A stretch of 64,000 bases of DNA from the NCBI GenBank assembly GCA_947627065.1, contig CANQUN010000001.1, positions 62,001 to 126,000 on the forward strand, given 5' to 3'. Position 1 is the stretch's first letter. Every line of letters begins with the position of its first letter. Shown piece after piece: positions 7,583 to 16,112 of the stretch. The notes below the pieces were generated by a model that had not been told where the DNA came from, ran no database searches, and worked only from the letters and a program-made list of their open reading frames with translations. Made by a program: the position numbers and the translations under genes. The DNA is from an uncultured Clostridia bacterium (GTDB lineage: Bacteria; Bacillota; Clostridia; Christensenellales; Borkfalkiaceae).

Positions 7583-8919
7583 TGAAGTCCGAAAACATTG
7601 CCGCGCTCTCAACGGCGCCGGGTGTCGGAGGGGTTGCCGTCATAAGGATAAGCGGCGACGATCCGCTGCGCGTTCTCAAGGAGATGTTCCGCCCCACGGG
7701 CGGCCGCAAGGTGAAAGATTTTGTGCCGTACATGATGTACACGGGCGAAATAGACTGCGGCGGTTTTACCGATTTCGGCATGGCGGTCTCCTTCCGCGCA
7801 CCCAAGAGTTACACGGGGGAGAACATGGTGGAGATACACTGCCACGGCGGCCCCGCCATAGTCAGGGGAATCCTTCGCCGCACTTACGAACTCGGCTGCC
7901 GCCCCGCGGACAAGGGGGAATTTACCAAACGCGCCTTTCTAAACGGCAAGTTGTCGCTCTCCTCGTGCGAGGGGCTTATCGACATGATAAACAGCGAGAG
8001 CGAGGGAGAGGTCAAGGCGGGCTACTCCCTCTACAGGGGGCGTTTAACGCGTGAAATACGGGACTTACAGGATAAACTCAAGCAGGCGCTCGCCCGCGTC
8101 GAGGTCGCTCTCGACTTCCCCGACGAAGCTGTTGAAGAAGTGGACAGGCAGGAGATTCTTGCCCTTCTCACTTCGGTGGGGCAGCGGCTCGGCGCCCTCT
8201 CTTCCACTTATTCGGAAGGGAAAAAGGTGATAAACGGCGTAAACGTCGCCATAGTCGGCCGCCCTAACGTGGGCAAAAGTTCGCTCCTCAACGCCCTGCT
8301 GTCCTTTGACAGGGCCATCGTTTCGCCCGAAGCGGGCACGACGAGGGACACCGTTGAGGCCACGCTTGTTCTGGACGGCATACGTTACCGTCTCAGCGAC
8401 ACTGCGGGCATCCGCCCCGACGCGTCTGGCATTGAAAAGCAGGGAATTTCCCGTTCGCTCGCGGCGCTCGCTTCTGCAGACGTGGCGATTGCCGTCTTTG
8501 ACGGGTCGGTCCCGCTCGGCCCCGAGGACGCCGAGATTATTGCCGCCACCCAAAACAAGCCGTGCATAACCGTCGTGAACAAGTGCGACCTGCCCGTCCG
8601 CTGCGAGGCGCAGGGCCTTCTCGTCTCCGCCGCAACGGGGGAGGGCGTTGACCGTCTCAAACAAGAACTGAAGACCGCCGCGTTCTCGGGAAAGGTGGAT
8701 CTCTCGGGCGACTGCATAGTGGAAGAACGCCATTTTTACGTGATAAACGAGGCTAATCGCCAAATCGCCGCCGCGCTCGGCTCTCTTAAAACCATGCCCC
8801 TCGACGCCGTTGCCGTGGACATTTCCGCCTGCTGGCAGATCCTCGGCGAGATAACGGGCGAAACCGCTTCCGAAAGCATAATCGAGGAGATTTTCTCCAA
8901 ATTCTGCGTCGGCAAGTGA
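7582..8919 (+). CDS. mnmE: tRNA modification GTPase MnmE
   Basis: MnmE works with MnmG to place cmnm5 groups on U34 of certain tRNAs. The N-terminal folate-binding domain, helical domain and inserted G domain are all present: GRPNVGKSS (about 226-234), TTRDTVE, DTAG and NKCDL, and the C-terminal CVGK with its essential Cys. At 445 residues it is of normal length. AAGGAGG (7571-7577) lies four bases from the second of two tandem ATG codons, which I take as the start; 7579 is the alternative. It overlaps the MATE stop (translational coupling). mnmG is not in the window. Confidence 0.97.
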   Translation: MKSENIAALSTAPGVGGVAVIRISGDDPLRVLKEMFRPTGGRKVKDFVPYMMYTGEIDCGGFTDFGMAVSFRAPKSYTGENMVEIHCHGGPAIVRGILRRTYELGCRPADKGEFTKRAFLNGKLSLSSCEGLIDMINSESEGEVKAGYSLYRGRLTREIRDLQDKLKQALARVEVALDFPDEAVEEVDRQEILALLTSVGQRLGALSSTYSEGKKVINGVNVAIVGRPNVGKSSLLNALLSFDRAIVSPEAGTTRDTVEATLVLDGIRYRLSDTAGIRPDASGIEKQGISRSLAALASADVAIAVFDGSVPLGPEDAEIIAATQNKPCITVVNKCDLPVRCEAQGLLVSAATGEGVDRLKQELKTAAFSGKVDLSGDCIVEERHFYVINEANRQIAAALGSLKTMPLDAVAVDISACWQILGEITGETASESIIEEIFSKFCVGK

Positions 8920-9030
8920 TTTTCCGCAAGGGCAACACGGGAACCCTTTTTACATAAGAGAAGTTGTATCAAGAAAGTCATATAATGATAATCAAAGGGT
9001 AATTTTATAAGAATAATCGTTTTATAATTC

Positions 9031-9073
9031 AAGCCGCTTTTTTGCCGTTTTTGTGCGAAAAAGGCGGCTTTTT
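9031..9073 (+). terminator. mnmE terminator built from the dispersed palindromic element
   Basis: AAGCCGC plus a T-run (9031-9043) pairs with AAAAAGGCGGCTT (9058-9070), followed by further Ts. The loop and 3' arm are a copy of the repeat with core TTTTTGTGCGAAAAA. Confidence 0.8.
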
Positions 9074-9444
9074 GCTTTTGCCGCGGTCCCGCACGCACCC
9101 ACACCTGTCCGTTCGCCTGCCACGGCTACCCGCTTTGATAACATATTTATAATAAACGATCTCATGGAGTATATTATAATATAACGTCATCTTTATAACC
9201 CCGCGGTAAGCCGCCCGCACAGTAAGACACCGCGCCCGCACCCGTACGCGCGTGATACCGTACCGCGCCGCCACGTTCGTGTCCGCCCACACGGCAGATT
9301 ACCGCCCCAACTCCCGCGCACACGCGTATATTACCGTACTGTAATGCACGCCCCAATACGCCCGCGCGGCAACGCAAAACCGCGGCGCAAATTACCCCGC
9401 AAAATCTTAGGTAAAAAATTTTTCGGAAATTTGCGTAAAAACGG

Positions 9445-9472
9445 TTGACAATCCCCGCCCGTCGGGTATACA
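9445..9472 (+). promoter_or_regulatory. Promoter of the cad-type metal operon
   Basis: TTGACA (9445-9450), a 16-base spacer and TATACA (9467-9472; TACAAT at 18 bases is the alternative). Transcription would start near 9480, inside the operator. Confidence 0.75.
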
Positions 9473-9481
9473 ATATAAACA

Positions 9482-9507
9482 GTTGAACAACAATTCAATC
9501 GTTCAAC
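9482..9507. promoter_or_regulatory. Predicted ArsR/CadC operator
   Basis: GTTGAAC and GTTCAAC form 7-base inverted arms 12 bases apart, with a nested TTGAA...TTCAA (9483-9498). The position just after the -10 box and the TGAAC/GTTCA half-sites fit ArsR-SmtB-CadC operators. Confidence 0.65.
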
Positions 9508-9518
9508 CGAGGATGAAG

Positions 9519-9890
9519 ATGAAAGAAAACGATAACGTAAGGGAAGAGTGCGAATGCACCTTCGTTCACGAGGACACTGTGGCCGCCGTTGCCGCCGCCA
9601 TGCCCGACGAGGATATGCTTGCCGACGTTGCCGAACTGTTCAAGGTGTTTGGCGACACGACGAGGACGCGCATTCTCTCGGCGCTGTTTGAGGCCGAACT
9701 TTGCGTGTGCGACATAGCCAGCCTGCTCAACATGACAAAGTCGGCCGTTTCGCACCAACTGCGCATACTTCGCCAGACCAAGATAGTCAAAAACCGCAAG
9801 AGCGGCAAGGAAGTGTACTATTCGCTCGACGACCGCCACATTGCCGAAATATTCAAAACCGCCCTCGAACATCTGTCCGAGGGAAGATAG
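9519..9890 (+). CDS. CadC-like ArsR-family metal-sensing repressor
   Basis: A winged-helix repressor of about 123 residues. ELCVCD is the alpha-3 metal box of CadC-type sensors for Cd, Pb and Zn, and the N-terminal CEC segment could supply the extra thiols of that site. LNMTKSAVSHQLRILRQ is the recognition helix region. I chose the second of two in-frame ATG codons (9519) because GAGG at 9509-9512 is six bases away; 9513 is possible. It probably represses its own operon through the adjacent inverted repeat and is released by metal. HMA protein and P-type ATPase genes follow. Confidence 0.9.
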   Translation: MKENDNVREECECTFVHEDTVAAVAAAMPDEDMLADVAELFKVFGDTTRTRILSALFEAELCVCDIASLLNMTKSAVSHQLRILRQTKIVKNRKSGKEVYYSLDDRHIAEIFKTALEHLSEGR

Positions 9891-9898
9891 GAGACATC

Positions 9899-10123
9899 AT
9901 GAAAAAGGTATTCAATCTCAAAGATCTCGATTGCGCCAACTGCGCCGCCAAGATGGAACGCGGCATTACCGCCGTGGACGGAATAAAGGAAGCCAACGTC
10001 AACTTCATAATGCAAAAGATGACCCTCGTCATCGACGACGGGGCCGATGTGCAAAAGGTCCTTGCCGAGGTAAAGGCCGTTTGCAAGCGGGTGGAACCCG
10101 ACTGCGAGATAGTGGGGCTTTGA
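9899..10123 (+). CDS. Stand-alone heavy-metal-associated (HMA) domain protein
   Basis: A 74-residue ferredoxin-like HMA domain with the metal site DCANCAAK (Cys13 and Cys16). DCANC is the version found in the N-terminal HMA domain of CadA/ZntA-type ATPases rather than in copper chaperones. Here it is a separate gene that ends one base before the ATPase start, and the ATPase lacks an N-terminal HMA domain. It therefore probably hands Cd/Zn to that pump in the cytoplasm. AGGAG at 9889-9893 serves the start. Confidence 0.88.
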   Translation: MKKVFNLKDLDCANCAAKMERGITAVDGIKEANVNFIMQKMTLVIDDGADVQKVLAEVKAVCKRVEPDCEIVGL

Positions 10124-10124
10124 C

Positions 10125-12025
10125 ATGAGCAAAAACGCAAGATCGTTGACGCGGATAATCGTCGCCCTCGCCGTGTTCGGCGTGGCGGAAATCGTGTTCA
10201 ACTTCACGCCGCTCAAGGAGTTTGAGGGGAGGGGGCTTTCCGATTGGAGATTCTACGTGTTCGCCCTGCCCTTCGTCGCGGCGTACATAACCGCGGGCTA
10301 CGACGTGGTGGTAAAATCCGTCCGCAACCTCTTCCGCGGGCGGCTTATGGACGAAAATTTTCTGATGACTGTGGCAAGCGTGGGCGCGTTTTGCCTGTGC
10401 GACTTTGAAGAAGCCGTTGCCGTCATGATATTCTATCAGGTGGGCGAACTGTTTCAGAGTTACGCCGTCGGCAAGTCCCGCAAGTCCATCGCCGCTCTCA
10501 TGGACATCCGCCCAGACACCGCAACGGTCATCCGCGATGGCGTTGAGGTAACCGTCTCTCCCGACGAGGTTGCCGTTGGCGAAACGGTGGTCGTGCGTGC
10601 GGGCGAACGCGTCCCCGTGGACGGCAGGGTGCTGGAAGGCAAAGGTTCCCTCGACGTGTCGTCGCTCACGGGCGAGTCCCTGCCCCGTTCGTTTGCGGAA
10701 GGGGACGAGATACTCAGCGGCTCTGTGAACCTCAGCGGCATGGTCAAGATAACAGCGGAAAAGGAGTTTTACGATTCCACGGTTTCCCGCATACTCGACC
10801 TCGTGGAAAACGCCTCTTCCAAAAAGGCCGCAACCGAAAATTTCATAACCAAATTCGCAAGGTACTACACGCCCGCGGTCGTCGTTTCGGCGGTGATAAT
10901 CGGCGTCGTTCCGCCCCTTTTTATAGGCACGCACGCCTTTCCCGAATGGATAAAGAGGGCGCTCACCTTCCTCGTCGTGTCCTGCCCGTGCGCGCTCGTC
11001 ATCAGCATTCCGCTCGCCTTTTCGGCGGGATCGGCGGGGCTTCCCGCCGCGGAATCCTCGTCAAGGGCGGCAACAGTCTCGAACTGCTCGCCCGTGCCCG
11101 CACGGTGGTTTTTGACAAGACGGGCACCATCACAAAGGGTTGTTTTGCCGTCGCCGCGGTCTATCCCGAAGGGGATAGGGAGGAACTTGTCCGCATCGCC
11201 TCGATTGCCGAAAGCGGCTCTCTCCACCCCATCGCACGCGCCGTGAGAAGTTACGCGCCCGACGTTTCGGCCGAGGGTTATACGTTCACCGAAATACCCG
11301 GCCGCGGCGTAATCGCGGAGGGTAAGGGCGAGCGAATCGTCTGCGGAAACGCCGCCTTCCTCGCATCCGAAGGGGTGGCAGTCAAGGAACGCTCCACCTC
11401 GAGAAGTGCCGTATATCTCGCAAAAAACGGCAAATTCGAGGGCTGCGTCATCGTTGAGGACACCGTTAAGGACGAGGCCGCCGCTGCCATTAAGGAACTT
11501 GAATCCTGCGGCATAAAAACCATGATGCTAACGGGCGACGGGCCTGAAACGGCCGAACGCGTCGCCGCTTTGGTGGGCATTGACGAATACCGCGCGTCTC
11601 TTCTGCCCGAGGATAAAGTCAGCGAGGTTTCCCGCCTGCTTTCCCAAAAGAAGGGCAAGGAGACGGTGTGCTTTGTGGGCGACGGAATAAACGACGCGCC
11701 CGTGCTCGCAACGGCGGACGTCGGCATATCCATGGGCGGCGTGGGGAGCGACGCGGCCATCGAAGCCAGCGACATCGTTCTCATGCACGACGATCTGCAT
11801 TCCATTCCCGTCGCGCGCAGAATTGCCAGGAGGACCATAAGGATAGCCACCGAAAACATCGTGTTCGCCCTCGGCGTAAAAGCCGCCGTGCTCGTAACCA
11901 GCGCGTTCGGCATTACGGGCATGTGGCTCGCGGTGTTCGCGGACGTCGGCGTCGCCGTGCTCGCCATTCTCAACTCCATGCGCTGTCTGTCCGCGGGCAA
12001 AAAGTCCGAGGTCAATAAAAAGTAA
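10125..12025 (+). pseudogene. cadA: CadA-type P1B-2 ATPase split by a one-base frameshift
   Basis: This is a Zn/Cd/Pb-exporting P-type ATPase read in two frames. The first part (from 10125) has the actuator motif LTGESLP and the transmembrane metal site CPCALVISIPL (Cys287, Cys289), then leaves frame. The second frame continues with GGIGGASRRGILVKGG, the phosphorylation site DKTGTITKG, HP motif SLHPIA and GDGINDAPVLA to 12025. One extra T in the T4 run at 11019-11022 restores LAFFGGIGGASRRG, the usual family sequence, giving a protein of about 633 residues. Everything else looks intact, so this is either a recent mutation, a phase-variable tract or a sequence error. A programmed shift is less likely because slippage would pair tRNA-Phe with CTT. 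Confidence 0.85.
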
Positions 12026-12312
12026 ATTTACAAAAATATTGAATATACCCGCCAGCCGCAATCAAAGTCCGCTGTTACAATGCGTTCGGCACGTCTGCAA
12101 CAGTAATCAATGCGGGCGCCCGACGCTGTAATACCCACGGGTGAGCAATAATATATAATGACAACAAGGCCGTGCGCCGCCGCTTATGCGGCAGCGCTTT
12201 TGCCGTTGAACCGTCGGCGCTTTCTCTTAACCCGCGCAGTTCCCGTTGCGTTGTCCCGCGGCTTCTGCTGCGCTTTCCCTTCGGCAGTCCATTTCTTCTT
12301 CCTTTTTTAATC

Positions 12313-12341
12313 TTGACAACTTTTACGGCGTAATGTATAAT
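12313..12341 (+). promoter_or_regulatory. Consensus sigma-A promoter upstream of the response regulator
   Basis: TTGACA (12313-12318), a 17-base spacer and TATAAT (12336-12341). It would give a leader of about 170 bases. Confidence 0.8.
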
Positions 12342-12352
12342 ATTTTATACAT
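12333..12352. promoter_or_regulatory. Palindrome overlapping the -10 box
   Basis: ATGTATAA and TTATACAT are perfect 8-base arms around TATT. The position across the -10 and likely start site suits a repressor site, though AT-rich palindromes can arise by chance. Confidence 0.5.
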
Positions 12353-12465
12353 CATGCGCACGCCCGCGTGAGCGACGGCGCACCTCGTGCCCAACCCATA
12401 ACGCGCTTAATCCCCGCGCACCCTGCGGCACATCACATTCCCACCCGTGCCAATCGTAGCGCCGC

Positions 12466-12497
12466 TTAACATAAAATTAACGTTAGCGTGATAGAAT
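12466..12497 (+). promoter_or_regulatory. PhoB/PhoP-like direct-repeat box and proximal -10
   Basis: TTAACA (12466-12471) and TTAACG (12477-12482) are spaced by five bases, an 11-base period like OmpR/PhoB-family sites, with TTAGCG directly after. TAGAAT (12492-12497) could be an activator-dependent -10, giving a short leader to the gene at 12518. Confidence 0.55.
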
Positions 12498-12517
12498 AAA
12501 CCCAAAGGGGTAGAAAA

Positions 12518-13192
12518 ATGTTCAACATACTCGTAGCGGAAGACGATGAAAAGTTAAACCATCTCATAAAGACGGCGCTCGTAAAAAACGGTTACAACGT
12601 ATACACGACGCTCAACGGCGCGGAGGCCATCGAGGTTTTCGACAGCACCTACATCGACCTTGTGGTTTCCGACATAATGATGCCCGTCATGGACGGGTAC
12701 GAACTTGCCCGCGCCCTGCGTGAGCGCAACGAGTCCATTCCCATACTGTTCGTGTCCGCAAAGGACAAGTACGAGGACAAGCAGGCGGGCTTCAAACTCG
12801 GCATAGACGATTACATGGTAAAGCCCATTGACATAAACGAACTTATTCTGCGTGTCGCCGCACTCCTGCGACGTGCGCAGATTGCAAACGAACGCAGGCT
12901 TGTCGTTGGCGAGACCACGCTCGATTACGACACAATGACCGTGGTCTCCTCGGGCAACACGCTCATCCTGCCTCAAAAGGAATTCAACATTCTCTTCAAA
13001 CTGCTGTCCTTTCCGGGCAAGATTTTCACGAGGGCGCAGCTCATGGACGAGTTCTGGGGGCTTTACAGCGACTCGCTCGAACGCACCGTCGACGTGCACA
13101 TTACCAGACTGCGAGACAAGTTCCGCGGCAACGGCGACTTTGAAATAGTAACCGTGCGCGGGCTTGGTTACAAGGCAATAAAAAAGCAATAG
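12518..13192 (+). CDS. OmpR/PhoB-family response regulator
   Basis: A 224-residue DNA-binding response regulator. The receiver domain has Asp9/Asp10, the phosphate acceptor Asp52 in SDIMMP, and Lys102 in VKP. The winged-helix output domain (about 130-222) ends ERTVDVHITRLRDKF...VRGLGYK as in PhoB, OmpR and HssR. AAAGGGG precedes the start. The sensor kinase follows 12 bases downstream. The direct-repeat box upstream fits autoregulation by this protein. The signal and targets are unknown. Confidence 0.95.
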   Translation: MFNILVAEDDEKLNHLIKTALVKNGYNVYTTLNGAEAIEVFDSTYIDLVVSDIMMPVMDGYELARALRERNESIPILFVSAKDKYEDKQAGFKLGIDDYMVKPIDINELILRVAALLRRAQIANERRLVVGETTLDYDTMTVVSSGNTLILPQKEFNILFKLLSFPGKIFTRAQLMDEFWGLYSDSLERTVDVHITRLRDKFRGNGDFEIVTVRGLGYKAIKKQ

Positions 13193-13204
13193 GGGGACGT
13201 CCCG

Positions 13205-14245
13205 TTGAAACAAGATTCAACAAAACGTAAATTTTATCTCAAATACGTGGCGTTTGTTTTCTTCTGTATTCTCGCCACTTACGTAATTCTCTGGCTCATC
13301 TTTTTCTTTGCGGCAAAATTCGGGTTCTTTGCCATGCACACCAAATTCAAGGCGGGCGGGCTGATACTCATCATCGTGTTCATGGCGGCGTCGCTCACCG
13401 TCGGTTTTGTCATCTCGCTGTTCACGGCAAACATCTTTCTCAAACCCATCAACACCCTGTCCGACGCCATGAAGCGCGTTGCCAAGGGCGATTTCAGCGT
13501 TCAGCTCGAGGACGACGGCGACAATGAAATGAGTGAACTCATCGTTATATTCAACCGAATGGTCAAGGATTTAAGGGACATCGAGATGATGAAGGACGAC
13601 TTTATAACCAACATCTCCCACGAATTCAAAACCCCGCTTGCCACCATTCAGGGCTACTCGACATTTTTGCAGGACGAAACGCTCACCCCCGAGGAGAGGG
13701 AGACCTACGTTTCCTGCATAATCGCGGCGACGCGCCAGCTCACCAACCTAACCAGCAATATTTTAAGGCTCAGCAAACTCGAAAACGGCGGCAGCGTGGA
13801 AAAGACCCGCTTTGACGGGGCCGAACAGATACGCCGCGCCATCCTCGCGCTCGAGCCGCAGTGGACGGACAAGAACATAGAATTCGACATAGAACTCGTG
13901 CCCGCCGAACTCAACGCCAACGAGGAACTGCTCGCGCAGGTGTGGACAAACATCATCGGCAACGCCATAAAATTCTCCCCCGAAAACTCGAAAATCGAGG
14001 TCCGCTCTCAGTCAGCGGACGGCGTTTACAAGGTGGAAATCCGCGACCACGGCATCGGCATGGACGAGGCCACCAAGGACAGAATATTCGACAAGTTCTA
14101 TCAGGGCGACAACTCGCACAGCAAGGAAGGCAACGGGCTGGGGCTTGCCCTCGTCAAAAAGATTCTCGAGGTCAGCGGCGGAAGCGTAGAGGTGGAAAGC
14201 GCCCCCGGGCAGGGTTCGCTGTTCACCGTTTCCATCGCCATGTAA
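13205..14245 (+). CDS. Sensor histidine kinase with HAMP domain and minimal outer loop
   Basis: A 346-residue kinase partner of the preceding regulator. Two membrane helices (about 13-38 and 50-73) are joined by only about ten residues, so it probably senses inside the membrane rather than through an external domain. HAMP (about 74-125), the H-box with His139 in FITNISHEFKTPL, an N-box, and GNGLGLALVKKI of the ATPase domain follow. The start is TTG at 13205, supported by AGGGGG eight bases upstream; the next in-frame Met lies past the first helix. Two tandem terminators follow. Confidence 0.93.
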   Translation: MKQDSTKRKFYLKYVAFVFFCILATYVILWLIFFFAAKFGFFAMHTKFKAGGLILIIVFMAASLTVGFVISLFTANIFLKPINTLSDAMKRVAKGDFSVQLEDDGDNEMSELIVIFNRMVKDLRDIEMMKDDFITNISHEFKTPLATIQGYSTFLQDETLTPEERETYVSCIIAATRQLTNLTSNILRLSKLENGGSVEKTRFDGAEQIRRAILALEPQWTDKNIEFDIELVPAELNANEELLAQVWTNIIGNAIKFSPENSKIEVRSQSADGVYKVEIRDHGIGMDEATKDRIFDKFYQGDNSHSKEGNGLGLALVKKILEVSGGSVEVESAPGQGSLFTVSIAM

Positions 14246-14319
14246 GGTCGTCTGCAGTCTCTGTTGTTGGCCTGTTATATGCCGTTTTTGTGCGAAAAAG
14301 GCCACTTATTGAAAATTTT

Positions 14320-14354
14320 GACCCGTCGGTCTCCGTCGCCGCCGGGTCGTTTTA
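14320..14354 (+). terminator. First terminator of the two-component operon
   Basis: GACCCG...CGGGTC (14320-14348), extendable to nine pairs with one mismatch, then GTTTTA. Confidence 0.65.
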
Positions 14355-14446
14355 TATGTTGCCGATGTTTTTTGTCTGCTGCCACCCGCTCCGTCAGTCG
14401 CTTATGTGCCGTTTTTGTGAAAAAAAGGCCACTTATTGAAAATTTT

Positions 14447-14481
14447 GACCCGTCGGTCTCCGCACCCGTCGGGTCTTTTTT
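14447..14481 (+). terminator. Second terminator of the two-component operon
   Basis: A duplicate of the previous hairpin, GACCCG...CGGGTC (14447-14475), followed by six Ts. Confidence 0.75.
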
Positions 14482-14581
14482 ATCTCGTCAGGATTTTTTA
14501 TATGTTGCCGATGTTTTTGTGTCTACTCCCGTCGGGTCTTTTATTATATATTGTGTCGGGCCTTTTGCATACAGAAAACAG

Positions 14582-14772
14582 GCCGCAGAACTCCCAATCC
14601 CAAAACAGACCATGCAAACACAAAACCCCAAACAAAAAAAGCCTACAAACCCAAACAAAGCAAAGCGCTACCACCAAACAAAAAACAGCCTGCAAACCCA
14701 ACCAACAAACCCCAAACAAAAAGCAGTCTGCAAAACAACAAACCCCAGACAAAGCAGACTTAAAACACAACA
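14582..14772. repeat. A/C-only tract with degenerate CAAACCCCAAAC repeats
   Basis: Roughly 190 bases with very few G or T on the plus strand; strings like CAAACCCCAAACAAAAAGC recur three or four times. On the minus strand this is G/T-rich with several GGGG and GGG runs. Confidence 0.65.
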
Positions 14773-14773
14773 A

Positions 14774-14800
14774 AAAAGAGGGCGCAGAACGCCCTCTTTT
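14774..14800 (-). terminator. gap terminator
   Basis: Eleven-base perfect arms AAAAGAGGGCG and CGCCCTCTTTT around CAGAA; on the minus strand the hairpin ends in a T-run 15 bases after the gap stop codon. Confidence 0.9.
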
Positions 14801-14814
14801 CCGAATTCCGGTTA

Positions 14815-15876
14815 TTACTTGAGTTCGGAGAAATACTTGATGGTTCTTACCATCTGGCTGGTGTAGGAATTTTCATTGTCGTACCAGGAGACGACCTGAA
14901 CCTGATAGGTGTCGTCGTCGATTTTGGAGACCATGGTCTGGGTCGCGTCAAACAGCGAGCCGTAGGTCATTCCGATAACGTCGGAGGAAACGATCTCATC
15001 GGTGTTGTAACCGAAGGACTCTGTGGCCTGCGCCTTCATGGCGGCGTTGATGCCTTCCTTGGTTACGTCCTTACCCTTGACGACGGCGATGAGGATGGTG
15101 GTGGAACCGGTGGCGGTGGGCACGCGCTGGGCCGCGCCGATAAGTTTGCCGTTGAGTTCGGGAATGACGAGGCCTATGGCCTTGGCCGCACCCGTGCTGT
15201 TGGGCACTATGTTCATGGCGCCCGCTCTCGACCTTCTGAGGTCTCCCTTTCTCTGCGGACCGTCGAGGATCATCTGGTCGCCCGTGTAAGCGTGAACGGT
15301 GGTCATTATGCCCGAAAGGATGGGCGCGTAGTCGTTGAGCGCTTTGGCCATGGGGGCGAGGCAGTTGGTGGTGCAGGAAGCGGCGGAGATGATGTTGTCG
15401 GTCTTCTTGAGCGTCTTGTGGTTTACGTTGTAAACGATGGTGGGCAGGTCGTTGCCTGCGGGGGCGGAAATTACAACCTTTCTCGCACCTGCGTCGATGT
15501 GGGCCTGTGCCTTGGCCTTGCTGGTGTAAAAGCCCGTGCATTCGAGAACGACGTCCACACCGAGTTTGCCCCAAGGAAGTTCGGCGGCGTTAGCCTTGGC
15601 GTAAATGGTTATCTCCTTGCCGTCCACGGTTATGGAACCGGGGGTAACCACGGTCTTGCCGTCTTCTGCAAGAACTGCGTCCTTGTACTCGACGACGTGG
15701 CCCTTTGCGGCGTAATTGCCCTGCATGGTGTCGTACTTGAGAAGGTGAGCCAGCATCTTGGGGCTGGTGAGGTCGTTGATAGCGACTACCTCGTAGCCTT
15801 CGGCGCCGAACATCTGTCTGAACGCGAGACGGCCGATGCGGCCGAAACCGTTGATTGCAACTTTTACGTTTGCCAT
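14815..15876 (-). CDS. gap: Glyceraldehyde-3-phosphate dehydrogenase
   Basis: A 353-residue type I GAPDH, the glycolytic enzyme oxidising glyceraldehyde 3-phosphate to 1,3-bisphosphoglycerate. The Rossmann motif INGFGRIGR, Asp35 of INDLT (NAD preference), the catalytic SCTTNC with Cys168 and the proton acceptor His195 in VHAYTGDQ are all present, as is the closing [20 protein letters not shown] precedes the start on the minus strand. It has its own promoter, a leader of about 110 bases with GC-rich hairpins, and a strong terminator, so it is monocistronic. It is divergent from the aminopeptidase gene. Confidence 0.98.
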   Translation of the reverse strand: MANVKVAINGFGRIGRLAFRQMFGAEGYEVVAINDLTSPKMLAHLLKYDTMQGNYAAKGHVVEYKDAVLAEDGKTVVTPGSITVDGKEITIYAKANAAELPWGKLGVDVVLECTGFYTSKAKAQAHIDAGARKVVISAPAGNDLPTIVYNVNHKTLKKTDNIISAASCTTNCLAPMAKALNDYAPILSGIMTTVHAYTGDQMILDGPQRKGDLRRSRAGAMNIVPNSTGAAKAIGLVIPELNGKLIGAAQRVPTATGSTTILIAVVKGKDVTKEGINAAMKAQATESFGYNTDEIVSSDVIGMTYGSLFDATQTMVSKIDDDTYQVQVVSWYDNENSYTSQMVRTIKYFSELK

Positions 15877-15993
15877 TTTGTGTATCCTCCAAATTATATT
15901 GCTTTTTTATCGGGCGTCCGCAAAACGTCCGTCGCCCGCTCTTTTGACGCGGCGGGCGGGGAATATCCCGCGGATAAAGCCCATACATATTAG

Positions 15994-16022
15994 ATTATAC
16001 TTTTTTTTGCAAAACAAGTCAA
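15994..16022 (-). promoter_or_regulatory. gap promoter
   Basis: On the minus strand TTGACT (16022-16017), a 17-base spacer and TATAAT (15999-15994). Confidence 0.8.
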
Positions 16023-16049
16023 CAATTTTCGCAAGTCGGAAAAATAAAC

Positions 16050-16078
16050 TTGCAAAACTTTGTGATTTGGAGTAAAAT
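16050..16078 (+). promoter_or_regulatory. Promoter of the aminopeptidase operon
   Basis: TTGCAA (16050-16055), 17 bases, TAAAAT (16073-16078), back to back with the gap promoter. Confidence 0.7.
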
Positions 16079-16112
16079 AACCTGTGAAAAAACAACTTCA
16101 GGGAGGATTGCA

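Larger units (their letters stand above)
8920..9482. other. Long spacer between mnmE and the metal-resistance operon
   Basis: It contains the mnmE terminator, an AT-rich stretch with the palindrome TATATTATAATATA (9170-9183), and a GC-rich stretch of about 200 bases with loose repeats of ATACCGTAC-type strings. The promoter of the next operon lies at its end. No convincing gene is seen on either strand. Confidence 0.6.
12026..12517. other. Spacer before the two-component genes
   Basis: It contains a consensus promoter with an overlapping palindrome, a GC-rich leader of about 110 bases without a recognised RNA motif, and a direct-repeat box with a second -10 near the gene. No protein gene is seen. 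Confidence 0.6.
14281..14530. repeat. Local duplication containing palindromic element plus terminator
   Basis: A block starting with the palindromic element at 14281 and running through ATTGAAAATTTTGACCCGTC, a terminator and a TATGTTGCCGATG string recurs from 14408 (offset 127 bases, rising to 146 after a small insertion). Confidence 0.75.
14246..14814. other. Spacer between the sensor kinase and gap
   Basis: It contains a duplicated block with two terminators (14281 to about 14530), then about 190 bases composed almost only of A and C on the plus strand, then the gap terminator. No gene is supported. Confidence 0.65.

Noticed and set aside
9174..9473. 99-residue minus-strand open frame in the spacer before the metal operon
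   Set aside because: No ribosome site or recognisable domain, Cys/Gly/Arg composition typical of chance frames, and overlap with the operon promoter.
11013..11030. Programmed -1 frameshifting in the cadA-type gene, as known in copA
   Set aside because: The shift site lacks a good slippery heptamer: slipping would place tRNA-Phe on CTT. A one-base indel is simpler, although not proven.
14264..14866. Open frames across the duplicated terminators and A/C tract
   Set aside because: They are made of repeats and Lys/Asn/Pro/Gln low complexity with no ribosome site, and would run through two terminators.
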